64,000 nucleotides of DNA from Cryphonectria parasitica EP155 (GCF_011745365.1 NW_024468916.1:1285630-1349629), one strand, 5' to 3'; numbered from the stretch's first letter, positions 33,657-46,287 are shown. Program-made: numbers and translations. Notes: a model not told the origin generated them from the sequence alone.

Positions 33657-35337
33657 TCATGCACCGCGGCTCAATCGTGACGAGCGGCGTCGCCACAGGT
33701 CTGCCACTGTGTTAATGCCATCTGAATTTTTGGTCGACTTGGCCGTAGGAGTTTTCTGTTTCTTGGTGTCCTCCTGCTGCTCGACTCTTGCCCTCTTTGA
33801 TGGTTGCTTTTTCTCTTCCGCATCACCAGCATCTTCAACTTTCGACCTCTTGGCTGTCTTCTTCTTGGGTCTGGTGTCCTCCTCGTCTTCATGAACGTTG
33901 GTGGTCGAAGTCTTCCCCTTCTTAGGCTTAACATCCTCCTTGTCGGCAACTACAGTCTTGGCCTTTTTAGTTCTGCCCTTGCTCGGCTTGTCGTTCGCGT
34001 CTCCCTCCTCAAGCGGCTCCTCCTTGATACCTGGTACCACATGCCCAGTCTTCTTCTGTATAGCTGGCGCATAGCAGCTCGTGCGCCCGCCGACAGTAAT
34101 CCAGACAAGCTTTTCGCCATTGGGGAGTGAGCCTGACTTTGAGCCCTTACCCCATCTGTGGTCGAACAGCCAGGTATCCGGAAACTTGTCCGAGTCGGCG
34201 AGCAAGTCTACCGCAGTTTGACACACCTTTAAAAGATACGTTATTAGTGACTGTCGGGTCAAGAAAAACGCTTGAGTTTGAGATAAAAAGCAACGAATGG
34301 CAGTGTGCGAAAACACAGAGCACACAAGCCTTCAGACTGCAATCTCCCTGAATCGCAACGCATCGAGAGGTTGAGTAAATGGGAGCTACCAGCAAAACGT
34401 ACATATTTGATGGAATCGTGCAGCCTCTTGACTTCATCGTCAGAAAACTCATCACAATACTGCTCCGGGTGCAGTTTCGCATGGTAGAGGGACTCGTCGG
34501 CAACCCAGTTCCCAATGCCACTGATGATGGCCTGGTCGAGGATCAGTGCCTTGATGGGCTTGTGTCTGCTCCGCATCTTATGTCGAAGGTATTGCTCCGT
34601 GAAAGTGTCTTTATCCACGACTGGGTCAGGCCCGTTCTCCACAAGTGGTGAGTTCTGCCGAATCTCAGCTCCGGGGCAATCCACCAGGCGTATACGGGCA
34701 AAACTGTACACAGCGTCAGTGATGAGCACATGGTGGAGTCTAAAGCACCTTGAAACCCCTACTGACCGTCTTTGATCTGTAAAGGCGATCCGGACCGGCG
34801 ACTTCCCTTCAGTCTCTAACTGAAATTTCCAGAACTTTGGCGGCCACGCCTCCTTTTCTTCGGGATTCATCTTCTTATAGTAGTTTGTATAGGCAGTTCG
34901 ATCATTCTGTATATGGATCCAACCTGAAAATATTCAGTTTCACAAAATATCACGAAGATGGCTCCATGCTGAGTGCATACCAGTCATTCCAAGGTGCATC
35001 ACCGCATGCGGTCCCGGATCGTTGAGCCTGAGCCAGAAGTATTTCCCCTGACTCCCAGCCTCGACAACCTAGGGGAATGTCAGGCTCTGAATAAGCAAGG
35101 TGCTGAATCTGAGATAAAATACCTTGCGTCCCTTCAAAGCCTGCTCGAAAGCTGGGCCACTACACCCGACCTTACCGAAGATGTTGGCATCATCCGGGGC
35201 CTGGACTTTTGCGATCTTCTTGCCAACCAGGTGTTGGCGCAGGAAATGCACCAATCTCGAGACTATAAATCTCAAGTCAGCAGACTGGGAACAAATCAAA
35301 AGATCCAGTGAGTCGTACCTTCAGCAATTTCAGGCAT
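33657..35337 (-). CDS. fpg: formamidopyrimidine-DNA glycosylase (Fpg/Nei family), zincless
   Basis: Six exons (35337-35319, 35262-35123, 35068-34981, 34923-34767, 34703-34403, 34226-33657), all phases consistent, give 424 residues. It is a bifunctional base-excision glycosylase/AP lyase for oxidised purines and FapyG. Seen: catalytic Pro2 and Glu3 (MPEIAEV), Lys62 in GKYFWLRL, LGMTGW, the helix-two-turn-helix QAIISGIGNWVADESLYHA, and near the C-terminal end of the fold GGRTSCYAPAIQKKTG in place of the four-cysteine zinc finger. Plant and fungal Fpg proteins share this zincless form. After about residue 300 a long Lys/Glu/Thr-rich tail follows, with many basic clusters that could target the nucleus or hold DNA. 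The first exon is only 19 nt, so ATG-based frame calls would miss the catalytic end. Confidence 0.93.
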
Positions 35338-37633
35338 GTTTCTTAGGTACAGATTGAGAATATACTTGGTTCTGAATGGACAAGACGCGGGTAGGCGCGG
35401 TGTTGGATGACGCTGTTAAATTGGGTCCATGGCAAGAGGCACGCGTGAGCAGGTGACCGTGGGCCCACTAAAAACTACAGGGGGAGCTCTCATGGTCCCG
35501 CTCCGAACCAACTCCATTACCGAAATTTTCTTGAGCTTGACAACGTTCAACCTTTCTTCCTCTTCCACACCACCGCGCATCGACTGTCAACCATGCAGTG
35601 CGCACCAAAACCCGAGGTAAGCAGTTTCGCGAAGTTTCTTTGAACCCTTAATCTTCTTCCTGATGACAACACCAAACCGCAAACTAGAGTCTTTGACCTA
35701 AACGGAATGAAACCGATATTGTAACGTCAGTCTGATCGACAAGACACGATGCGCGCGTTGAACATGACATCTCTGCAACCTGCGAACCTTGACTGACAAA
35801 ATCAAACAGTAGTCCTCGGATCTATTCCTTTAACTCATGGTGTCGTGACGATCTTGACGCCGCTGCGTCGGGCGTCCTTTGGCGACGGTACGTTTTGGCT
35901 CGTTCGTCCTTCTCCAGACCTCACACTACCTGATGAACAATTTTTTTGCTTCGGCAAAGTTGGAATTACCGACTGAATCGTCATGTCGACAACAATTGGC
36001 TGTTTCTGATTACAATCTTTCCTTCCTTCTGTATTTGCATCTCGATGTTTGAAATCCAGACACTGACTGCAATCTTCAGACCCGACCGGTTCACACTCTC
36101 GGTACGATCATATCATCGCACTCTCCTCTCTCATGTCTTGCGTGATGAAACGGCACTGGGCTCCGATCATATTTCATGAGCAGATATGCCATTCTGCGAC
36201 AGGCCTAGAAAACCTCGTCCACTGATTCGACACCACGATCCACGACCTTGCAAAGACAATCGCTGGCACAGCTCGTGCTAATACATGTCTCGACGACAGT
36301 TTACTCCATGCATACGAGTGGCAAGTGCCAACAGTGGAGCATATACTCGTTCCCTCATAGGGAACATAGACGTGTTGTCTCTCTCACCATGAATGGTATG
36401 TCTGACGCCTTCTCTTCCCTTCCTTGGCCCTACGTCTCCCGGATGACACCTAGATGACGAGTCTTATTCGGGTTTCCCGATGCAGACAACACTTTTACCT
36501 ATACCATTCATGCATAACTGAAAAGAGACATGATATGATAACTTTCTGGTTCACATTGGAAACGCAGCCTGCTGACATTGCTGCAGCAGATTATGCGTGA
36601 AATTGCAGCTTTTGAGACTGGTCGATGGCACCTGGTCAGTTCATCGCGAGTGACTTCCTACCGTCTGGCATTTTTTCGCAACCCCCCCCGTCCCGCCCAC
36701 CCAACATGATGATCTGACAAAAAACAAAGACAAGCATATGTCAGAGCTTTCGAGCACAGATGATACAAGTCATTTCTGAACATTCGGGCTCATTCTCAAT
36801 CTTGACTGCGGTATTTAGGGAGAGTTTCGCTAATACCAACATGAGAAGTCTAGTTTTTGGTGCTGTTTGACAACGCCTCGGTGCTTTATGGGAATTTTCC
36901 TTTTTTGTGTGAGTACAATCTTTGTCTGTTATGTACTCCTATTGGCGTTCATATGATGATCAGAAAATTTATCACGACGGTCTTCATAGCAATCGCTTTG
37001 ATGAAACTGCCCCCTGACAGGGGCTCCACGAACTGATATCGCCCTCCCACATCTATGCCCTGTACGCACTGCCATCATCGTGAACCGTGGCTGACAAAAT
37101 GGAGAATAGGGAAGTAACGTCTACCGTCCCGAGGGCCGATCGTCTATGCGGTAGGTTCTTAGTAGTTTTTCCACTGGAACACGGTAAAGTTCATGCTCGC
37201 AGACCAGCTTCCCCGTCCTTGTAGCTTCCCGGTCGAGTCCTTACTTGTAGAACCATATAAGAATACGAAGTTTACATATCTATCGTCATGATCACGCTCA
37301 TGAATTTCAACCAACCTTCTTGCTTGTGTTGTGTGAAATTCCAATCTGTAGAACGATGCGGTGGCTCAAGTAGTGCACTCAATCAGAATCCAAGTCTTTT
37401 CAAACTTTGATTATGGAACTTTCAATGCTTAGATATATGCTATTTTTCTATTTTCGCTGTTGTGCGCTTGATGCGTGCCCACTCAAACGCCGTTGACGAA
37501 TCACAGCCGCTGCCAGTGCGAGAAGAAGCACGCAAAACCCATCTTGTATCCAGCGCCTCAAAAGCAGATCCCAAAGGTGATCATAATCCTACCTCGGCCG
37601 GAGGAGCTAATCCAGCCCCCTCACCACACGAGA
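35338..37633. other. intergenic with a possible small spliced gene
   Basis: 2.3 kb between the fpg start and the exgD stop. At 35492-35616 an open frame with a pyrimidine-rich leader ends in a good donor (GTAAGC, 35617). An acceptor with CTGAC branch context lies at 35807-35809, and further open sequence follows to about 36100. I could not build a convincing complete protein. The rest (36200-37600) shows nothing. Confidence 0.35.
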
Positions 37634-40010
37634 CTAATACGTCTCTGGCAGCGCAGGGTACCACTCCGGAATTGTGGTCGAGTTGCAGTGGAAATTTCGA
37701 TCATACGCCTTAGCGGGCAGGATTCCCGCCTCCAGGCCGCGCTTGTAGCTCCACTGGTAGCTCCCCTCGGTTGTCCACCACGTCCAGTACCACCAGCCCC
37801 AGCCGGTCTCGAACGAGTCCATCTGTGCCTGGGCAAAGTACAGAAGGAACTGCTTGTAGTCATCGCTGTAGGTGCTCGGGTCGTTGTTGGCGGACGTGCA
37901 AGAGCAGCTGCTGTCGGTGGTCGGGCAGCGGGGCGTCAGGGCCTCGAGGGGGTCGGACGAATTGCCCGTGTTGTAGGTGCCTGTCCACCGGTTGCCCCAG
38001 CCGACGTTGTTGAGATAAGTGGCGCAGTCGGTGTCGGCCTGGGACCACTCGGCGACCATGGTGGGGCCGAAGCCGGTGGACGTGTTCATGGACCGCTCGG
38101 TCTGCTCAGTCCAACCCGCGCAGGCGTATGTGACCTTTTCAGAGTGGTTGTAGACGATCTGCTCGTTGTTGAAGATGACATACTGGTGGACGTCGAGGGC
38201 CAGTCCGTCGCCGTAGCCCGTCAGCTCGCCCTGCCAAGCGTCCAGGCCGCGGAAGCCGTCGCCGAAGACGACGATGGTCTTGTTTGGTAGGCCGTTCTCG
38301 CGGAGCATGGAGTAGACGGTGGTGGTCCAGTTGATGACCTCAGAGGCGGCAATGAAGGTCATGCGCGGCTCGTTGACAAGGCCGTAGTGGGTGATGATGT
38401 TCTCGTAGCGGGGCTGGGCGAAGAACTTGGACAGGCGGTCGTGCACGTCGATGGAGCGCTGGACATTCTGCGTCGAGTTGGTCCCGTTGAACCAGCCGAT
38501 GGGGCCCTGGCGGCCGCTATGGTTCCAGCCGTTCTGGCTGCCGGGGAGGGCGTGCAGGTCGAGGTTGACCCGGAGGCCGTACTTGCGCGCCCATTCAATC
38601 GCGCGAAGTAAGTACCGCCACGAGGTGCGGAAGAGGTAAGGGTCGTCATCGTAGGTCTGGACCGCCCAGTAGGAATAAGGGATGCGGACGTGGTCAAGGC
38701 CCGCGTCGGCTATCTCGGCGAACGTCGACTCGGTTACAAAGGAGGAGTAATGCTTTTCAAGAGTCGAACTGCACGCCGTAGCCCCGAGATACGTGCATAG
38801 CGTGTACTCATCGATGATGCCGAGGGAGTCGTCGTAGTCGAAGAGGTCGGGGGCGATGAACGGCTCGATCGACAGCCAACCACCGAGGTTGACGCCCCGG
38901 GCGGGCCGGGACGCGTAGGAGCCCCAGTCCTCGTTGAGGGCGGGGACAATACTGTTTGGGGCGTTGGAGTCATCCCAGGTCGAGTTGAGACCCATGATGG
39001 GCAGGTCGCCGACCATGGCGTCCGTGTACGTCAGGTTGAAGTCGATGGTGTCGTACCAGGTGAAGGGGTTCAGATAGTCCGGCGCGCCGGCGGGAATGCT
39101 GCTGCTACTTATGCTGTCCAAGTTGCACGTCAGATCATTGGTGCAGCCGGAGCTGCTGCTCTTCTTGCTCACGACAACCGCCGCAACGATGATGGTGATC
39201 ACGATGGCTAACGATGCACCGGCAGCAATCCCTGGAGATAAAAAGGTTAGTCAGGGCCGTGAGCGTTGCCGATCTGCCAGAATACTCACATATCTTTCTC
39301 TTGGTCCAAAACCGCTTCCTCGGCCTCTCATAGTAGGCGTCCTCCTTGTCGTCCTTGTCGTAGTAGCTATCATAACTTGTTGAGGCGTTAACACCGCCAC
39401 CTCGCATACGATGCCAGAAACCTTTGGAATCGCCCTTCTCCACTGGCGGCGGCTCGGCAATGGGAGCCTTCCTCCGCTTGCGTTCCTTTTGCCGCCGCTC
39501 ACGGTCTTCACTGGCGGCCACCAAATCCTGAAAGACCTCGGGGGTCGACTCATAACCCTTGGAAGAGCGTTCTTTCCTGCGCTGTCTCCTCTCGTGGTGG
39601 TGCTCTGATCCGGCGTCGACATCGTCATAGGCCGGCGGTGCTGGGGCAGCCGAGTATGACCTTGACTCCCTGTGGCGATGACGCCGTGGACTGTCCCTCT
39701 CGACCTGTCGGTACTCGTCGCGGTCCACCTTTGCCCGGGACTCTCGCCGCCTCCGCTCTCTACGCTCGTGGCGCAGCCTCCTCTCCAGCTCCTCCAGCTC
39801 CTCCTGCTCGTCCCTCGAATTGTCGAGCCCCCTCATGTTGGCGTTGTTGAGCGCGGCCAGGGCATCGGCGGACAGAGCCTGACGAGAGCTATGGCCAGAC
39901 CGTGTCCCGTCTGATGAGGAAACATGTTGATGTGATCTGCTGGAGTGGCGCTTCTTGTGTCTCCTCTCGCCCGATTCACGGGGCCGTCTGGACTCACGCC
40001 GGTCCGCCAT
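37634..40010 (-). CDS. exgD: membrane-anchored exo-1,3-beta-glucosidase (GH5_9), exgD type
   Basis: Two exons (40010-39290, 39231-37634) give 772 residues. Residues 1-240 are a very charged Arg/Glu/Asp-rich cytosolic region. A single membrane segment follows (about 241-262), so this is a type II membrane protein. The outer part is a GH5 catalytic domain: ARGVNLGGWLSIEPF, HVRIPYSYWAVQ, NLDLHALPGSQNGWNHSGR, GLVNEPR with the acid/base Glu528 and MVAEWSQADTD with the nucleophile Glu635, and a C-terminal GWGWWYWTWWT. Many N-glycosylation sequons are present. It hydrolyses beta-1,3-glucan from the non-reducing end and is probably involved in cell-wall remodelling. The intron lies directly before the membrane segment. 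Divergent from the E1 beta gene (845 bp between the coding starts). Confidence 0.95.
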
Positions 40011-40855
40011 TTTGGGGTGACAGATACGGAGTGACGTGCTGCGAGAAGCACCCCTGCAGGAGAAGAGGAAGAGGAAGAGGAAGAAAGTGTGAAATGTTGA
40101 AGATGCGGGAAAGATGGTGGCTCTTAGTGCTGGTGCTGGCTGGTCCTATTCCCCTGCTGAGACTAGCATCTGCACATGCACAACACAACAAGGCTACGGA
40201 TCAACAGCCACATGCAAGCAAGTGTAAAATGCCAAGACTTTTTTTTATATGCAGTCGATTGACTGTGAACTTTTTTCTTCTCCTCCTCAGCTGGCCCTGC
40301 GCGCAGAGAGGATCATCTCGAATTTACTATTTCAGCCCTATGTTTACCCGGTGGCTGGTCTCCCAGGCAATTCACCCATGCGCGAGGAGGCTGGGGGTGG
40401 GTCGTTCATTGGTGAACAGGGGTGTCTGGCAGGTGCCGAGTCCCGGGTATCCAAGGCTGTCCATCCCGCAGGGTTGTCAGGGTTGCCAGGGGGCTATAGG
40501 TACTACGTAATGAACATGGACAAGCCCTTTAAGCCCCTAATAAGCCAAACCCGCTGCCGTCATTGCCCCAGGATTGATCTTGTACTCTGCTACTAACTGT
40601 AAGGATGTACTAGATTTCCCCAGACCGTGAATAGCCGCGTCTGAACGTTGAACAACGACCAGACAAGAACCGTCTCCAGCCCCGAGGTGAGATCATGACC
40701 CCTCGGGTGAATCGACAATCACAATGTGATCCATCCTGCTCGTTGTTCCTTTGCTGGCTCCAGGTGACTGTTTGATACCCTCGTAGACCAGCGAGACACC
40801 CATCTTGTCACATCTCCTCCTCCGCTTTCCCTTCCTTTCCTCGAACTCAGTTCCA
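40011..40855. promoter_or_regulatory. divergent promoter region, exgD / BCKDH E1 beta
   Basis: 845 bp between divergent start codons, with CT-rich leader sequence near both. No specific element is recognised. Confidence 0.55.
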
Positions 40856-42159
40856 ATGAGGAGCCATATCCCTCATCGACAACTGGCGAGGACTGCGGCG
40901 GCCGTAGCTGCGGCTCCCCTGCCATGCCGTACTACACTCATACCCTTACAGATGACCCTCCCAAGGCGAGGATACTCCACGCACCCGCCCAATGCGAAGC
41001 TGAACCTCCCCGTCGACTACAGCACCACGCCCCTCTTGGCACACAGCTCCCAGGCCGCTCTGCACAACCCGGAACTACCCCTCGACGTTCGCGACGGCGC
41101 CACGAAGCGTATGAACCTCTTCCAGGCCATCAACGACGCCCTGTCCCTGGCCCTCGCCGAGGACGAGTCGGTTCTTCTTTTTGGCGAGGATGTCGCTTTT
41201 GGTGGTGTCTTTCGGTGTTCCATGAAGCTGGCCGAGATGTACGGCGGCGACCGCGTCTTCAACACGCCTCTCTCAGAGCAGGGCATCATGGGTTTCGCCA
41301 TCGGTGCCGCCGCTGAAGGCATGCGGCCCGTGGCCGAGATCCAGTTCGCCGACTACGTATTCCCCGCCTTCGACCAGATGGTCAACGAGGCTGCCAAGTT
41401 CAGATATCGGGACGGGACCTGTGGGCGCCACGTCGGCGGGCTGACGGTGCGTATGCCGTGCGGTGCCGTCGGCCACGGCGCTCTGTATCACTCGCAGAGC
41501 CCCGAAGCGCTGTTCACACACGTGCCGGGCTGGAGGGTAGTGATGCCGCGCAGCCCGCTCCAGGCCAAGGGTCTGTTGTTAGCGGCCATTCGGAGCAACG
41601 ATCCGGTCGTGTTCATGGAGCCCAAGGTCCTGTACCGCGCGGCGGTGGAGCAGGTTCCCGTCGCGCCGTACGAACTGCCTCTCTCCAAGGCGGAGGTGCT
41701 GAAGGAGGGCAAGGACCTGACCATCGTGTCGTACGGCCAGCCGCTGTACCTATGCCTCAACGCCATCAGGCAGGCCGAGCAGGACTTGGGAATCAGCGCC
41801 GAGCTGATCGACCTGCGGACTATCTACCCGTGGGACAGGAAGACGGTGCTCAGGAGCGTGCAGAAGACTGGCAGGTGTATAGTCGTGCACGAGTCCATGG
41901 TCAACGCTGGCGTAGGCGCTGAGGTCGCCGCGGCCATCCAGGAGGATGCATCGACGTTTGTCCGCCTGGAGGCCCCCGTGCTGAGGCTGGCGGGCTGGAG
42001 TATACCGACGCCGCTGGTGTTTGAGAAGTTTAACATACCCGATGTCGCGAGTAAGTGGTTACTATATCCGAGGAAGCCCCCTCATCTAACTTCAGAACTG
42101 ACCAATTTGTTTTGCTCAAAGGGATATACGATGGTATCAAGAAGATTTTGAATTACTAG
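40856..42159 (+). CDS. BCKDHB: branched-chain 2-oxoacid dehydrogenase E1 component, beta subunit
   Basis: Two exons (40856-42050, 42122-42159) give 410 residues. It is the beta half of the thiamine diphosphate-dependent decarboxylase that starts breakdown of the keto acids of leucine, isoleucine and valine in mitochondria. The N-terminal 40 residues are Arg/Ala-rich without acids, a mitochondrial presequence. Seen: [67 protein letters not shown], then the transketolase C-terminal part ([16 protein letters not shown]) and [16 protein letters not shown]. Splicing adds the short last exon ending [19 protein letters not shown] distinguishes it from pyruvate dehydrogenase E1 beta. Confidence 0.95.
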
Positions 42160-43016
42160 CATCTTCAAGAGAACCAACGCCAGCGCACTACATTAAGAAG
42201 ATGGCTTGGCAGGTTCAGGCACTCATGACTAGAACTATGACATTTTGTTTCGCTTCCTTCTCATTATGCAGTGTGGATTCAGACCAGACTGATCCCATCT
42301 ATATCCAAGGATAAACTCACCATCGTATATAAATATCATTACCAAAGGGTGCTGCTAGAACAGGGAGGCTGCATATGGCGCACAAATTGTAGACTTGATC
42401 CAGATTCTCATGAAGGCACAAGGCCAATATGGTATAGCTGGCACCATGAGTCTCAATTGGGAGCAAATGAAAAAGAAAATCATTGCATGACAGATCCATT
42501 TTACTTGGTAGAGAGAGAATACAGAGTATCATCCAGCGATGGTGCACAGAGAGAGGCGCAAACATATATATAGAATACTCCATGAAATGCTTGAGTCTTT
42601 GGTATGAGGTCATTCAATTTTTACTTATACATGCTGAACCTCAAAACTCCTTATTTGTTCCAACACAAAACTGAGATATGTCATTGCAGATACTAGAAGG
42701 TTGAAGATTAGTGAGAGGAGATCTACAAGTCCGCGTTCGGCTGCTACATCTTAGAAGCTACCCCACAGCCCCGCGGTCTACAGGGGTCCACCACCAGTCC
42801 TCCCGCCGCGGCGCACCATGGCAGTCTCAGGGATGACGGCCTGGCAGCTCTGACAACAATCCGGACTGTTTCGAAGCACGTATTGTGTACATTGAATGAC
42901 ACCCACAACCTTCTTGACCGAAGAGAATCTTGTTCTTTTCTGTTTCTTGACCCTACAACGCTCTTTGAGCCAGGTTGATCATTGCGCACTGTTTCTCCTC
43001 CCGTTCCCAATACCCA
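42160..43016. other. intergenic, BCKDH E1 beta to capping protein
   Basis: 0.86 kb between two plus-strand genes, AT-rich at 42250-42680. No gene is seen. Confidence 0.55.
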
Positions 43017-44173
43017 ATGTCTGAGAGCGTAGAGTGGGTGTCCTCCTTTGTGGGAGATGCCCCCCCAGGAGAAGTGAGCCATCCCATCTTTACCCCCTGG
43101 AAACTTGTACCTGGCAGTCTGGCTGACCCTTCTGAAGCTTTCAGATGTTGTTGCCGGCAAGCACACGCCGTTCTCCGCTACCGACCGACGACTGTCAACG
43201 CTGACCGCCTGAAAACAGACATCAAAGCCCTCACCATCTCCGAGCCGAGTATCCTCAAGGAGCTGGGTCCCGCATTCCAGAAGTACAATGAGGAGCAGTT
43301 CACCACGGTGAAGCTGCCCGGAAGCAGCGAGGCGGTCATCGTCAGCTCGCATAACTCCCTCGGCGGCGGGCGGTACTATGACATCGAGAACTCGTCGAGC
43401 TTCGAGTTCGATCATGCTACACAGAAGGCTAGCGGTGTGCAGAGCCACGCGCTAGAAAGCCAACAATTTGATCTAGTGTACGTCGGACTGGCACATTGTC
43501 ACAAAATAATGAAAAGTCGTGGCTGCAAGGACTTGGGCTGTGTGTGCTGATCAGGCCGTGTGAGCAGGAAATCTACCCAGAAGAGCCTTGGAACGTACGT
43601 CAAGGAGCACTTCCCCAACGCAGCATACGGCGTCTACCCGACTGAGAATGACTCGAAGTTGGCCATCATCGTCGTGGGTAACAAATACAGCCCCAACAAC
43701 TTCTGGTGAGAAAGACAATTCCCCCCCTCCCCCCTCTTCCAAATACATCTACACACTCCGACCCGCCACGTACGCGTCATCTAGATGGGATCTCTGTGAC
43801 TAACTTCCGAGGCGGAAAAATCAGGAACGGCCGTTGGCGCTCCCTCTACATCTTCAATCCGTCCGACAGCTCCCTCGAGGGCTCGATCAAGGTGGACGTG
43901 CACTACTACGAGGACGGCAATGTGCGGCTGGTGACCAACAAAACGGTGACGGCGTCGATTCCGTCGGGCACGGGAAGCGCCATCGCCAAGGAGATCGCGG
44001 GCGCGGAGAAGAAGTACCAGGAGGAGCTGAACAAGGGATTCGCGAGCCTCAGCGAGGGCGCGTTCAAAGGCCTGCGCAGGCAGCTGCCGGTGACGAGGCA
44101 GAAGATCGAGTGGGACAAGGTCGCCAGCTACCGGTTAGGCCAGGACATCGGCGGCGGCAGCTCTCGGAGGTGA
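43017..44173 (+). CDS. cap1: F-actin-capping protein subunit alpha
   Basis: Five exons (43017-43073, 43138-43156, 43219-43477, 43568-43705, 43825-44173) give 273 residues. With the beta subunit it caps barbed ends of actin filaments, at actin patches and hyphal tips. Seen: WVSSFVGDAPPGE, DVVADIKAL, AFQKYNEEQFTTVKLPG, SFEFDHATQKASGVQSH, YGVYPTENDSKLAIIVVGNKYSPNNFWNGRWRS and the terminal tentacle-like LPVTRQKIEWDKVASYRLGQD. Exon 2 is only 19 nt. It is deduced because it alone restores the frame and the conserved GELxDVVADIK sequence; its downstream intron then starts with GC (GCAAGC) instead of GT. The other three introns are GT-AG. Length is normal for the family. Confidence 0.92.
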
Positions 44174-45457
44174 CCTGCTGAGAAGAGAAGGCTGTTTACG
44201 GAGTAAAATCCGTAGGTGTGGTGGTTGCATAGCACATGGCAATACGATTACGAGGCCCTGCTCGACATTGAGGAGAAAGCGAGAGCATGAGACGTCAACC
44301 TGCGTAGCCTATGCAGGGGGTGCCATCAGTGGACATTGCGTATTCGGAACGTCAGTAGATAGCGAAGCCGACATGATCTTGATTCATATTGCCTGCAGGA
44401 AGAGAGTGCCTTGAACCACACAAAAATGAACAACCAACTTCCGATCCGTGCAAGACCATTGTCTCGGAGGACAAAGATTGACCGTCAGTCCGACGGATAC
44501 GTTTTCTGTGCGGGGTGTGTCTTCTCGACCGGACCGAGGGAATATACCGATAAAGATCCGTGATGGAGAAGAGCCAGGGCGTCTTCGGTAGAACGTAAGC
44601 CCCCATGATTCTGATGCCGTTGTTGCAGTGCTGATATTTAAAAAGGCCCTAAAAAGGACGGCTTATTCATAGTACTTTTATTCTGCTTATGCTACCGCTC
44701 ACATCGTCGTATTTGTCGTTTATTATTACTGTGACTGTGGAGGAAATTCTGCTCTGTTGGGAGCTCTCTCGATACGGAATTACGGGGTCATTTTGGAGAG
44801 GTCATTAGCTGTCAAGCATACTAGGACACAGTGGCACTGTATAGCACTGACCGCAAGACAAGCGTGGGGCCCATGCTACCCTGTTCTGCGCTGGAAAGTG
44901 CACGAGCCGAATCGAATGACTGGTGCGTCTTGGCCAATAGCAGCGGCTTGATTTGAAGCGTAGCGATTTTGTGCAGCGTGGCCTTCAGGGGATCGATCCC
45001 TCGAGCTCCCGGGGTCGTCAGCAATCCTCTACTGCCTATCGAACATTCTATTGCTCCAAAGTAGTAAGCTCTGGGCTCGGGACCCTCCCTCTGCCGTCGT
45101 ACCGTTGGCTCCATCACGTTATCTTTTCGACTTGATCCGCCGTCCTGCTGGTTCTCTGCCCAGGCTCGACTTTCTAAATCAGCTCCCGCCCGGCCATAGC
45201 CAACAGTCTCTTCTCCCTCATCCTCCTCTTCCACCCCCCCTCCAGACAAGCAACAAGCCGGATACCAATATCACAGGTCCTCGCCCCCCACGTCGACGAC
45301 TACAGCTCGCACTCCTTTGCTGTTCTACGCCGAGCATCACGCCTCCGCACATCGAGAAACCCTCCGAGAAAGCAAGACCCCAACCCATCCTTGGCCCTCC
45401 CCCTCAGTTGACCCCAACGAACCAAGGCAAACGAGACCAAAGAAGAAGCAACGAAAA
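44174..45457. other. intergenic, capping protein to cytochrome b5
   Basis: 1.3 kb. The last 300 bp are strongly C/T-rich, a leader for cytochrome b5; their complement gives a Glu-rich minus-strand frame that I reject. No gene is seen. Confidence 0.55.
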
Positions 45458-46287
45458 ATGGCGACCAAGGAGTACACCTACCAAGATGTTGCAGAGCACA
45501 ACACCAAGAAGGACCTGTTCATGGTGATCCACGACAAGGTCTACGATTGCGCCAAGTTCATCGACGAGCATCCGTGAGTTCTTCAGCCGCCTTGTCTTAC
45601 TGTTGCTGCTGCTGGTGCCGCGGCTACGGCTCTACGTGAGCTTCCTTCGTCTACGGAGTCCCGGACCTACCCCAAATTTCTTTTGTAACCTCGGCATGGG
45701 GAAATAGCAGGGCAATACCAGGGGAGCAAGAAGACAATATAGGGGGGGAAAGCACACAAGGCTGACATGCGATACTCTGCACAGCGGTGGCGAGGAGGTC
45801 CTGCTGGATGTCGCTGGACAGGACGCGACCGAGGCGTTCGAGGACGTCGGTCACAGCGATGAGGCGCGTGAGACACTGGACCAGCTTCAGGTCGGGCAGC
45901 TGAAGAGACAGGTACGTCCTACACCCTCCCGCTCGATTTCCTCTACATGCATGCTGCAGGTCTTGGAAGATCAATACACCGATCATCCAGGCTTGACAAG
46001 GTGCAAAAGTACCCACCCAACCCGCCCAATGCCTTGGCTACACAAACGCGCGCGTATGAAAACCTGAAAGCTGACCAGTGCTGCCTCTCTTCCCCTATCT
46101 CTAGCCCGGCGACCCAACCCCCAAGGCCCCCACGCCTGGCGCCGTCGCTCCCGCCGCATCGACAGGCGATGCCACCGGCCTCGGTATTGGTATTTACGCG
46201 ATCGTCCTCATTGGCGGCGCGGCGGCGTACTTTGCCTACCAGTACCTCCAGGCCCAGCAGGCCCAGCAGGCCCAGCAGCAGTCTTAG
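45458..46287 (+). CDS. cyb5: cytochrome b5, tail-anchored
   Basis: Three exons (45458-45573, 45785-45911, 46105-46287) give 141 residues. Residues 3-80 are the haem-binding domain with the two axial histidines His38 (HPGG) and His62 (GHS); the HPGG motif is completed by splicing. A Pro/Ala/Thr linker (82-106) leads to a membrane segment (about 107-129) and a short Gln/Ala tail with three QAQ-type units. The layout is that of ER tail-anchored cytochrome b5, which donates electrons to desaturases, hydroxylases and some P450s. The introns are rather long (211 and 193 nt). Confidence 0.95.

Noticed and set aside
44821..45249. Minus-strand frame of 142 codons with an acidic start
   Set aside because: The Glu-rich part is the complement of the C/T-rich cytochrome b5 leader and the remainder has no coding character.
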